A DNA stretch of 6,299 nucleotides from Aquificaceae bacterium (GTDB lineage: Bacteria; Aquificota; Aquificia; Aquificales; Aquificaceae), in NCBI GenBank assembly GCA_025057245.1, contig JANWYC010000063.1, forward strand, positions 1 to 6,299, read 5' to 3'. This document shows positions 1 to 5,715 of the stretch, one piece after another; within the stretch, counting starts at the first letter, position 1, and each line of letters begins with the position of its first letter. The translations under genes were made by a program, and so were the position numbers. The notes below the pieces were generated by a model that was given only the letters and a program-made list of their open reading frames with translations, was not told the DNA's origin and made no database searches.

Positions 1-252
1 ATAAAAGGTTGTATGGTGGTCTTCTCCGATGGAGAGCCAACAAAGGGTATAAGGGGTCAGGAACTAAAGTCTTTGATACAACGCATAAAGGCTATGATTC
101 CCACTATAGGCATTGGTGTGGGTAAGGAGAAGAACTACATAGACTATTACTTTGACAAAACTGGGATTAAGATAAAGGACGTCTCAGACCTTACCCTGTC
201 CTTCACAAGGATAATAGAAAATCAGGCAAGGAGGCTTCTATCCTTTCAATAG
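1..252 (+). CDS. von Willebrand factor A domain protein, C-terminal fragment (5' end outside window)
   Basis: This frame is open from the first base and ends at a TAG at 250-252, so the window holds only the last 83 residues. They begin IKGCMVVFSDGEPTKG, a hydrophobic strand followed by SDGEP, which is the late metal-site (MIDAS-type) aspartate of vWA domains (residue 10 of the fragment). A second strand, TIGIGVG, follows, then a YFD..GIKIKDVSDL stretch and a C-terminal helix ending RRLLSFQ. This is the normal end of a vWA fold, as seen at the C-terminus of NorD/CbbO- and CobT-like proteins, which act with MoxR-type AAA+ ATPases. Which subfamily it is cannot be told from a fragment. Its last 50 bp lie antisense to the end of the convergent TPR-like gene. 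The internal ATG at 13 is not a credible start because it would cut through the vWA strand. Confidence 0.78.
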   Translation: MKGCMVVFSDGEPTKGIRGQELKSLIQRIKAMIPTIGIGVGKEKNYIDYYFDKTGIKIKDVSDLTLSFTRIIENQARRLLSFQ

Positions 253-562
253 TAAACTTAAAGCCTTCTTCTGGTTTTTCCACCGCAAATACATAATCCG
301 TCAGTTTTTGGTGCTTCGTAGCTTCTTGTAGAAACTCCAACCCTTCCCGTTCCTGACCCAAAGCTATGCTTAAAAGACCGAGCAGAAGATACTTTTCCAT
401 ACAGTCTCTTGAGACCATCAACCATTTTGTGGCTTCTAAATACTTAAACTCCATCACATATCTCATGGCTTTGTAAATTGAGTCAGAATGTTTGAAAAAG
501 TCCTCTTTGCTAAGCTTTTTACCTTCTTTGCTGTATATCCTTACTCTAAACTTTACCCTCAT
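203..562 (-). CDS. Small TPR-like helical protein (119 aa)
   Basis: The gene starts with ATG (complement of 560-562) and stops with TGA (complement of 203-205). I do not recognise a named family. Residues about 40-85 show the small/large residue alternation of tetratricopeptide-like helix pairs, with KYLEATKWLM followed by YLLLGLLSIALGQEREG and LEFLQEATKH, so a scaffold or protein-binding role is plausible. There is no signal peptide or membrane segment. The last 16 codons are antisense to the end of the vWA gene, a 50 bp tail-to-tail overlap. No Shine-Dalgarno site is visible before the ATG. An AT-rich TATACT/TATAGA stretch (complement of about 573-583) sits roughly 10-20 bp upstream, which would fit a very short leader. 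It could be an accessory gene of the vWA locus. The existence of the gene is likely but not certain. Confidence 0.62.
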   Translation of the reverse strand: MRVKFRVRIYSKEGKKLSKEDFFKHSDSIYKAMRYVMEFKYLEATKWLMVSRDCMEKYLLLGLLSIALGQEREGLEFLQEATKHQKLTDYVFAVEKPEEGFKFTIERIEASLPDFLLSL

Positions 563-608
563 AAAAGTTTAATCTATAGTATAGTTCAGGTGAGGAATAA
601 CTTCACTT

Positions 609-745
609 TGACGTCTTGCAAGCATTGAACTTAGCGGTTTTTGAGTGCTGTGTGTAATGCGTGATTGTCTAATTAATCCCTCGTTTTGACTTATCTGGGC
701 TTTAACACTTCTTGTGGAGTGATGGTGAATTCTGGAGCGAGTGAA
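609..745 (+). repeat. Left copy of the inverted repeat, proximal block
   Basis: On the plus strand this block shares collinear landmarks with the minus strand of 2226-2105. First is TGACGnCTTGC at 609-619 (minus 2226-2216). Next is TGATTGTCTAA at 663-673, with a few matching bases on either side (minus 2189-2179). Then come TTnTGAC near 684-690, CTTnnnGAGT near 710-720, and AATTCTG at 728-734. The spacing between the first two landmarks differs by 17 bp (54 versus 37), so indels have accumulated. No single frame stays open. It is an old duplicated sequence, probably one end of a decayed mobile element. Confidence 0.6.
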
Positions 746-773
746 TACATGGTATTTTTAAAACAGTTGGACA

Positions 774-1063
774 CGGCGGTTTTCAACAGAAGATTTTTGT
801 GATTTTTTACTCAATTATAGTATAAAACAGAACTTCATGCAGAAGGCTCAATGAGGTTTCCAAAACTCTCGCAAGAGGACCTATATGAACCCAAACAACT
901 TACAGCACTCTAATACACCTCTCTAAAAACCTGTCTTAGGCTATCCACATGCTTCCCAAATCTCACATAGCTCTCTTAACTACATGCAATACCAACTTCT
1001 GTCTTCCTTAATGCATTTAACCTTTTTTGCAATACGTTATGTTTTATACTATAATAACCGCCG
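774..1063. mobile_element. Candidate small element with terminal inverted repeats, inserted in the left repeat copy
   Basis: A perfect 16 bp inverted repeat is present: ATTATAGTATAAAACA at 814-829 and its complement at 1040-1055. Just outside the right arm is AACCGCCG (1056-1063). Its complement CGGCGGTT occurs on the left at 774-781, separated from the left arm by 32 extra bases (782-813). The right end is therefore a contiguous 24 bp terminus, and the left end looks like the same terminus broken by an insertion. The right repeat copy lacks any equivalent of roughly 746-1075, which supports insertion here. No clear target-site duplication is visible. The interior carries a decayed minus-strand frame. 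It could be a MITE-like or IS remnant; the family is unknown. Confidence 0.5.
835..1032 (-). pseudogene. Decayed reading frame inside the inverted-repeat element
   Basis: Read on the minus strand from a TTG near 1032 down to TGA at 835-837, one frame runs about 65 codons with only two internal stops. Its segments look protein-like: LQKRLNALRKTEVGIACS, stop, ESYVRFGKHVDSLRQVFREV plus Y, stop, then a stretch ending SFGNLIEPSA. The middle segment has the charge pattern of an amphipathic helix. I do not recognise the family. Its position between inverted ends would suit a transposase or small passenger gene remnant, but this is inference. A random AT-rich frame of this length would be expected to carry more stops. 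Confidence 0.35.
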
Positions 1064-1075
1064 AGCCATCGTTCA

Positions 1076-1207
1076 GTCTAATATCTAATATTCTAATAAG
1101 CTTTTAGTCTCTGACTCGTAAGGCTTTTAAGAAAAGAACTATTACAAAGTTAGACTAAAATTCTAAAGTGTTGAATATCAAGCGTCAGATAGTGTTTTGG
1201 GCGTAGC
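1076..1207 (+). repeat. Left copy of the inverted repeat, distal block
   Basis: This is the best-matching part of the pair. Positions 1171-1207 and the minus strand of 1999-1962 align over 38 columns with five mismatches and one single-base gap, including a perfect 13 bp stretch (TTGAATATCAAGC). Further upstream, TCTAATAAGC at 1092-1101 matches minus 2074-2065 at nearly the same offset (79 versus 75 bp). The intervening bases also align well near ACTnTTAnAAAG. The upstream edge has three TCTAATA-type units (1076-1100) that correspond to the GTCTAATA units of the right copy. The single-base gap at the TTT/TGG junction and scattered stops show it is not translated now. Confidence 0.72.
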
Positions 1208-1294
1208 ACAACGCCTTAAAACTGAAACATAATACTTACTGCAAATACTTGGTTCTTGCATATATTTAAAATTGCGAGCATTAACTGATTAACT

Positions 1295-1300
1295 GGAGGT
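1295..1300 (+). promoter_or_regulatory. Shine-Dalgarno site of the dsrE-like gene
   Basis: GGAGGT lies 4 bases before the ATG at 1305. It is the strongest ribosome binding site in the window and fixes the start of the dsrE-like gene. An AT-rich stretch at 1261-1272 (TATATTTAAAAT) could hold a -10 box, but no convincing -35 accompanies it. Confidence 0.85.
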
Positions 1301-1304
1301 AGCC

Positions 1305-1814
1305 ATGAATAGAAGAGGTTTTCTAAGTCTTGTTTCAGTATTTGCTTCCCTTCCTTTAATCAACAAAGTGGCTTATGCCAGCCCTAAAAAGATGGAAATG
1401 TCAGATATAAAGAAGGAAGCGGAGTTAGGCGTTGTATATCATTGCGACTTCCCTCAAGAGGATAGGCTCAGAGCTATGCTGAGGAACATAGGTAACCACC
1501 TTTCTGTCTATGACTTCAATCCTACAAGAATAAAGATAGTGGTAGTGGCGCATGGGTCGGGCGTGAAGTTTTTCATGAAAGACCTTTCAGGAAGCCCTTG
1601 GGAAAAAGAAAATCTGAGGATACAGGAACTCTACGAAGAGGAGAAATCTTTATCCACCTACGGCGTGGAATACTACATATGTAACATAACACTTCAAAGA
1701 TTAAAGCTTGACCAAAGCAAGCTTCATGAATTTACAAGGATAGTCCCCTCTGGTGTAGGTGTTATTGGACATCTACAAGTGGTGGAAAAGTTTGCTTACA
1801 TAAAGGTTCAGTAG
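1305..1814 (+). CDS. Exported DsrE-family protein with Tat-like signal peptide (169 aa)
   Basis: The protein begins MNRRGFLSL, a twin-arginine motif (RRxFL). A hydrophobic run to about residue 20 follows, then AYA at 23-25 as a likely signal-peptidase site, so the mature protein should be periplasmic. Residues about 40-169 fit the DsrE/DsrF-like fold: a first strand GVVYHCDF, a second strand IKIVVVAHGSGVKFF (77-90), then VEYYICNITLQRL (121-133) with Cys126 where this superfamily often has its conserved cysteine. The end, GVGVIGHLQVVEKFAYIKV, is typical. Cys47 is the other cysteine. Cytosolic relatives carry sulfur in sulfur oxidation; exported single-domain members are poorly characterised, so the substrate is unknown. 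It sits alone, with decayed inverted repeats on both sides and no sulfur-oxidation neighbours, which raises the possibility that it is cargo. Start choice is supported by GGAGGT. Confidence 0.85.
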   Translation: MNRRGFLSLVSVFASLPLINKVAYASPKKMEMSDIKKEAELGVVYHCDFPQEDRLRAMLRNIGNHLSVYDFNPTRIKIVVVAHGSGVKFFMKDLSGSPWEKENLRIQELYEEEKSLSTYGVEYYICNITLQRLKLDQSKLHEFTRIVPSGVGVIGHLQVVEKFAYIKVQ

Positions 1815-1839
1815 AGCTTTAGGAACAATAGTTTTATTA

Positions 1840-2023
1840 TTATATAAAAGTTTCTGCGTCCTTGAATATTCTCTGGTATGTAGTCTTGATATCACTTGCG
1901 TTCTCAAGCAGAGTTAGCCGTGAGTTAAAACAGCCGGTTAAAGGATAGCGTTTAAAATCCCGCTTCGTCCAGAAATACTATTTGAAGCTTGATATTCAAG
2001 TATTTCAAAACTTGAGCCTGTCT
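1840..2023 (-). pseudogene. Possible transposase remnant (LDEAGF motif)
   Basis: On the minus strand, 2023 down to 1952 reads RQAQVLKYLNIKLQIVFL followed by DEAGF and a TAA. Skipping one T in the TTTTAAA run (1957-1951) restores a frame, KRYPLTGCFNSRLTLLENAS and onward, that stays open to a stop at 1840-1842. A hydrophobic strand followed by LDE(A/S)GF is the usual start of the DDE_3 catalytic domain of IS630-family transposases, so a frameshifted remnant is plausible. Against this, the sequence after GF does not show the expected conserved block, and another frame of the same DNA is about equally well supported by the substitutions between the two repeat copies. Family assignment is tentative. 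Confidence 0.3.
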
Positions 2024-2226
2024 TTATAAAGAGTCATGAGACTCTTGTAAGCTAAAGCAGAGATGCTTATTAGACAATTGGGTATTTGGGTATTAGACAA
2101 AGCGTAAACATCTCAGAATTTAAGGCTAACTCTTTAAGGACTACCCAAAATCCTTGTTGGTCAGAAGCTGAAGATTTGTTAGACAATCAGACATTAGACA
2201 AGAATTTTTAAAACAGCAAGTCGTCA
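1962..2226 (-). repeat. Right copy of the inverted repeat
   Basis: Read on the minus strand, this copy contains in order the landmarks found in the two left blocks: TGACGnCTTGC, TGATTGTCTAA, CTTnnnGAGT, AATTCTG, GTCTAATA, TCTAATAAGC, ACTnTTAnAAAG and the 38 bp high-identity end. It lacks the roughly 330 bp that separates the two left blocks. It is therefore the less interrupted version of the same ancestral sequence, and it lies in opposite orientation on the other side of the dsrE-like gene. Confidence 0.68.
2069..2201. repeat. TTAGACAA cluster with a short 8 bp tandem repeat
   Basis: ATTAGACAA occurs at 2069-2077, 2092-2100 and 2193-2201, with a one-base variant (GTTAGACAA) at 2178-2186. 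Between the first two, TTGGGTAT is repeated twice in tandem (2078-2093), giving a run of roughly 8 bp units. The complement TTGTCTAAT appears in the left copy at 665-673. The units may be binding sites of the ancestral element or slippage-prone remains of it. Confidence 0.6.
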
Positions 2227-2350
2227 CATAGCTTCAGTGGGACCAAGACTTTTAGCCAGCTTTGAATTTAAAAAAGCATGCTTTGATACCGCAGTTCCGT
2301 ACTTGTAAAAGAAAACTTACAATACTACACTTTTGATAAAATACAGAACC

Positions 2351-2731
2351 ATGGAGAAAAAATACGGAGAGGTAGCCATAGAACAGGCTCAGCTTGAGCC
2401 TTGGGAGAACCCAAACCCTGAAAGGGACTATTTAATTGAAATTACCTTTCCTGAGTTTTCTTGTCTTTGTCCTCGCTCAGGATATCCAGATTACGCCACA
2501 ATAAGGATAAGATACATACCAGACAAATACATAGTGGAGCTCCGCTCTCTTAAACTATGGCTGAACAAGTTTAGGGACAAATACATATCTCACGAACAGG
2601 CTACAAACAAAATATACAAAGCCCTTGAAGAACTTCTCAAACCAAGGTTCTTGGAGGTAACAGGCGACTTCAATCCCAGAGGTAACGTGCATACAATCAT
2701 AAAGGTTAGGAGCGACGGGAAGTATGTATAA
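2351..2731 (+). CDS. queF: NADPH-dependent preQ0 (7-cyano-7-deazaguanine) reductase
   Basis: QueF reduces the nitrile of preQ0 to the aminomethyl group of preQ1 using NADPH, the last free-base step of queuosine precursor synthesis in the cytoplasm. The 126-residue protein is the short, single-domain type. Residues 36-48 ([13 protein letters not shown]) contain the catalytic cysteine that forms the thioimide (Cys40 by alignment with the known CP..G.PD motif) and the acid Asp47. [10 protein letters not shown] (62-71) is the QueF signature that binds NADPH/substrate, and GDFNPRGN (105-112) is the conserved late motif. I chose ATG 2351 ([12 protein letters not shown]) as the family-like start; an in-frame TTG at 2333 would add six residues. 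No Shine-Dalgarno site precedes it. TACAAT at 2318-2323 could be a -10 box, implying a leader of about 20 bases. Its 3' end overlaps the convergent transglutaminase gene by 26 bp. No other queuosine gene is nearby. Confidence 0.95.
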   Translation: MEKKYGEVAIEQAQLEPWENPNPERDYLIEITFPEFSCLCPRSGYPDYATIRIRYIPDKYIVELRSLKLWLNKFRDKYISHEQATNKIYKALEELLKPRFLEVTGDFNPRGNVHTIIKVRSDGKYV

Positions 2732-4628
2732 CCTCTTTTAGTTTCTTTAATGCCCTGTAGCCTTCTTTTATCTCATCTGGGTAGATACGATAGGGCGAAT
2801 ATTTGTGTCGTTGGTATATTGATAGGATAAACTTCACCAGTTTGTAATATTCCCTTCCCCTACAAGCGGAGAGTATCTCCTCTGGCAAGGCATCTTTTTC
2901 AATCAGTTTTTCTCTTGATAACAACTCCCTCGTGCTGAGGTATAGGTTTTCTGGAGTTTTTCTTAGCCTAAGTAAGAAATTGATAAGCACATAAAGCGTT
3001 AAAGCTGAGGCAAACAAGAGCAGAATCTGGAGAACTCTTAACTTTATATTTTCTACTTTTACCTCCTTTTTGAAGCTTTCACCCAGCTGTCTGAACAGTT
3101 TTATCTGCTTCTCTGATGAGTATCCAACCACGTTGGAATACCAGAAGTTTACCATTGCATCCCTAATAAGAGCAAAGAGAGATATGTTTTGAACCGCTGG
3201 TGCAACGTAAGGAGGTGTGGTGTCTACTCTTATCCAAAATCCGTCTACATAGGCTTCCACCCAAACGTGAGCCATGGCATTGGTCACAATATGATAACCA
3301 CCGTAGGGATTCCACACCGCACCCTTATAGCCGCCAACCAACCTTGCAGGCACACCCATAAGCCTTAGCAGAAGAGCGGTTGCACTTGCGTAGTATTCAC
3401 AGTTTCCCTTCTTTGAGACGAAGATAAAGTAATCCAAAGGGTCGCCCTCGTATTTTTCCAGTTTAAGACTGTATTGGTAGCCTTTTGAGAAGTGTTGTAT
3501 AACTCTGTCTAACTTCTCAAGATTGCTGTTTGCTCCTCGGGAGAGCTCTTCCGCCATCTTTCTTAGGTTTGGGCTTATGTCCTGAGGCACTTGAAGGTAT
3601 GGCTCTGGTCTATCCAAAAGCAACATACTCTGAGAGGAGCTGACCGTAACCCTTATGGTTCTGTTTATCTCCCTTTGAAGTCTTAGCACGTTACCCGTAG
3701 TCATGTAGTAGTTTGCGTTCATACCTTCTATGTTTATAAGGCTGTAGGGATAGTCCAGCGCAGGTATGATGTTGTCATAGGTTGGTTCAATCATCAAGGT
3801 GTAGGTTATACTACCCACGCCCTTTGGTACGTAGTAAACATCTTCCTTTACCTTTAACCATGTTTGCCTCCAGTAAGAGCCGAAGACTATCATCCGCCAG
3901 TAAGGCTCTCTCATGTTCTGAGGAAGTCCGTAAACCCTGAAGACAACGCTATTGTCCTCCTGTATCTCGCCCACCTTGCCAAGACTTACGCTATCTGTAA
4001 AACCAGTTTTGAGACCACCCCTTGAGAGAAAGTCAAGAATTGGCGTTTGAGTTCTGGGAAGAAAGAAGAAAAAGAGCGGCATGGCAAAGGCTACCAGCAA
4101 GAACAGGGCAGACCCAGAGAGAGCGTAAGACTTTATCTGAGACCACTTTAGGTCTACTTCATCCACCTTTCTGTAAGCGTTTAGAAAAACCAAGGAGCAA
4201 ACTCCCATAAAACTATGCAGTAAGAAAACCAGAAGGAAGGTAGGTTTAAGATTGTATATAGTAGACAAAGATACCGCAAAAAGGCTAAGAAGGAGCATTT
4301 GATATAGGTCTCTTGGTTTTTTCTGTTCAATACTCTTCACGGAAATCAACAAAAGAAGCACATGGGACAATGGGCTAATAAGGTCCTCAAGACTTAGGAA
4401 GGAGAGAAAGTAAAGACTGAAAGTCACCGCAAATATGTTTAGAAAAGGCCTTCTAACAGGATAAAAATTCCTGTAGTCCATGTAAATACCTAAAAGAAAA
4501 AGGAAAAGAAAGGTGAAAAAGTAGTAAACTTGGGCGACATTCAAAAGGGAGAGAATTCCTATAAAGGATGTGAGATATACCAGTATATAAGTTATAGACT
4601 TCGTGTTGTTAAGATATGCGCCTAACAT
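2706..4628 (-). CDS. TgpA-like membrane transglutaminase-domain protein (640 aa)
   Basis: This is an integral membrane protein of the DUF3488/transglutaminase (TgpA) type. The N-terminal 190 residues form about six or seven hydrophobic segments (roughly 11-30, 34-50, 62-80, 86-98, 108-125, 129-150, 170-191). An extracytoplasmic region follows, and then the transglutaminase core. The catalytic triad is visible: Cys410 in GNCEYYASA, His454 in AHVWVEAY and Asp469 in RVDTTPP. A further membrane helix (about 530-553) leads to a cytoplasmic tail matching the usual DUF4129-like position. Length and order fit the family, in which the catalytic domain faces outward; the physiological substrate is not established. 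The start ATG lies 20 bp inside the HD gene, with a weak GAGAG-type site before it, so translation is probably coupled. TgpA genes usually follow MoxR and DUF58 genes; neither is visible here. The 3' end overlaps queF by 26 bp in antisense. Confidence 0.94.
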   Translation of the reverse strand: MLGAYLNNTKSITYILVYLTSFIGILSLLNVAQVYYFFTFLFLFLLGIYMDYRNFYPVRRPFLNIFAVTFSLYFLSFLSLEDLISPLSHVLLLLISVKSIEQKKPRDLYQMLLLSLFAVSLSTIYNLKPTFLLVFLLHSFMGVCSLVFLNAYRKVDEVDLKWSQIKSYALSGSALFLLVAFAMPLFFFFLPRTQTPILDFLSRGGLKTGFTDSVSLGKVGEIQEDNSVVFRVYGLPQNMREPYWRMIVFGSYWRQTWLKVKEDVYYVPKGVGSITYTLMIEPTYDNIIPALDYPYSLINIEGMNANYYMTTGNVLRLQREINRTIRVTVSSSQSMLLLDRPEPYLQVPQDISPNLRKMAEELSRGANSNLEKLDRVIQHFSKGYQYSLKLEKYEGDPLDYFIFVSKKGNCEYYASATALLLRLMGVPARLVGGYKGAVWNPYGGYHIVTNAMAHVWVEAYVDGFWIRVDTTPPYVAPAVQNISLFALIRDAMVNFWYSNVVGYSSEKQIKLFRQLGESFKKEVKVENIKLRVLQILLLFASALTLYVLINFLLRLRKTPENLYLSTRELLSREKLIEKDALPEEILSACRGREYYKLVKFILSIYQRHKYSPYRIYPDEIKEGYRALKKLKEVIHTSRRS

Positions 4629-5715
4629 AATCTCTCACTTCGTCTTTTATCTTTGGATGGGCATAAGCTCTGTAAAACTCAATATCCTTTAGGGAAGAGA
4701 CCAATCCAGACACTTCCATAAGACTAAGTAGCTTGTAGCCATCCCAAAGAAGTATGTCTTCGTCAAGCACTTTCTTATTAACGTGGTCAAACCTAAAGAG
4801 TTCCTTATCGTATCGTTCCAAAATTCTATCCTTTAAAAACTCAAAAACCTCCTTAGAGCTGGTGGAAAACACTAGCCTATAGTGTTCTCTACCCAAAACC
4901 CTTCTCACAATTTCTGAGTTATACCTATCTAACATTAAGGAAAGGATGTGAGCATCCGTCTTTCTGTGGAAGTTCTCCCGAGATAGAAGCCCCTCTTCCA
5001 TAAAGGATTGCATCACTTCCTCTAAGTGTATGTTTAGTATGCGCACCACCTTGTGAAAGTAAACCTGAGCATACATGAAGTATCTACCCAGTATAAAGCT
5101 TTCAAGGGACCTTACTGCGCTAACATGAACGCATTTTTTGCCGTCCACCAGCAGTATATTTTCAAGTAGCCTGCTGTAGTCAAAAAAGCCGTAAGAAGTC
5201 CCACAAAAATAGGCATCCCTCCTTAGATAGTCCATCCTGTCCGCCCCAAACTCTCCCGTGATGACCTTTGGAAAACTTCCTCCTTTCCTAAAAGCCATCT
5301 GAAGAATAAGTTCTATGTCTTCGTGAGTATAGCCACAGTCTAAAAGTATGTCCGCTATACCCTCTTCAAAAACAACCTTTTCACCGATGGATTCGTGGTT
5401 TCTGTTTCCCAGAAGAACTTCGGTAGTATGAGAAAAAGGCGTATGCCCTATATCGTGCAATAGCCCGGCAAGTCTTACTAATCTATGTAGCTTCTCGTCC
5501 TTTAGTCCTAAATTGTTAAAGATTCTACTGGCAAGTTCCATAGTGCCTAGGGAATGCTCAAACCTACTATGCTGTGCGGATGGAAAGACCATGTAGGCTA
5601 TACCCAACTGGTTGATAAACCTGAGCCTTTGAAAGGGTTGACTGTTAATTACTTTTACTTCGCATGGACTTGCTTTTATCAGTTGATGTATAGGGTCCGA
5701 GAATTCTTTATACAT
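4609..5715 (-). CDS. HD-domain phosphohydrolase, COG1078 / dNTPase-like (368 aa)
   Basis: This is a cytoplasmic metal-dependent phosphohydrolase of the SAMHD1/dGTPase-like group. The N-terminus has the typical IHQLI...PFQRLRFINQLG stretch, where residues around 27-37 contact nucleotide in relatives. The metal ligands are visible: His54 in HSRFEHSLGT, His87-Asp88 in GLLHDIGHTPFSH, and Asp159 in GADRMDYLRRDAY. His91 and His96 are the family's additional active-site histidines. The C-terminal 200 residues are helical and end in a short basic tail. Bacterial COG1078 members hydrolyse dNTPs or related nucleotides, but specificity varies and cannot be read here. It lies between a helical hypothetical gene (37 bp overlap) and the transglutaminase gene (20 bp overlap) in one operon. 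A functional link to the membrane protein is not known to me. Confidence 0.94.
   Translation of the reverse strand: MYKEFSDPIHQLIKASPCEVKVINSQPFQRLRFINQLGIAYMVFPSAQHSRFEHSLGTMELASRIFNNLGLKDEKLHRLVRLAGLLHDIGHTPFSHTTEVLLGNRNHESIGEKVVFEEGIADILLDCGYTHEDIELILQMAFRKGGSFPKVITGEFGADRMDYLRRDAYFCGTSYGFFDYSRLLENILLVDGKKCVHVSAVRSLESFILGRYFMYAQVYFHKVVRILNIHLEEVMQSFMEEGLLSRENFHRKTDAHILSLMLDRYNSEIVRRVLGREHYRLVFSTSSKEVFEFLKDRILERYDKELFRFDHVNKKVLDEDILLWDGYKLLSLMEVSGLVSSLKDIEFYRAYAHPKIKDEVRDYVRRIS

Larger units (their letters stand above)
563..1304. other. 742 bp without an intact gene; decayed mobile DNA
   Basis: No intact gene is visible in this stretch; all six frames are broken by stops. It holds two blocks (609-745 and 1076-1207) that match, in opposite orientation, sequence downstream of the dsrE-like gene. 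Between them is an inverted-repeat-bounded segment (about 774-1063) with a decayed minus-strand frame. The last 20 bp carry the ribosome binding site of the dsrE-like gene. An ATG frame at 722-802 (26 codons) exists but lies across the repeat block, so I do not call it a gene. Confidence 0.7.
1815..2332. other. 518 bp without an intact gene; decayed repeat copy and upstream region of queF
   Basis: No intact gene is visible. The stretch contains the right copy of the inverted repeat (about 1962-2226), a decayed minus-strand frame with an LDEAGF motif, and a cluster of TTAGACAA units (2069-2201). It also has a 7 bp stem hairpin (2029-2046, loop ATGA) and a 12 bp palindrome, AAAGCATGCTTT, at 2273-2284. 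I see no preQ1 riboswitch-like structure before queF and no terminator with a T-tract after the dsrE-like gene. Confidence 0.7.

Noticed and set aside
722..802. 26-codon ATG frame with a GGAG just upstream
   Set aside because: It crosses the repeat block and the left end of the inserted element, the spacing to GGAG is too short, and nothing supports translation.
2029..2046. Hairpin with 7 bp stem as a terminator
   Set aside because: There is no T-tract on either side and it lies within the decayed repeat, about 215 bp after the dsrE-like gene.
2069..2201. Possible CRISPR array
   Set aside because: The repeat units are only 8-9 bp, irregularly spaced, and have no spacers of constant length.
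2273..2284. 12 bp palindrome AAAGCATGCTTT as an operator of queF
   Set aside because: A single palindrome of this length in AT-rich DNA is weak evidence and no repressor is known to me for this site.
2227..2350. PreQ1 riboswitch before queF
   Set aside because: I see no short hairpin followed by the A-rich tail and pseudoknot partner expected of preQ1 riboswitches.
4022..4210. Plus-strand frame of 62 codons
   Set aside because: It lies wholly inside the membrane part of the transglutaminase gene on the other strand and has low-complexity, non-protein-like content.
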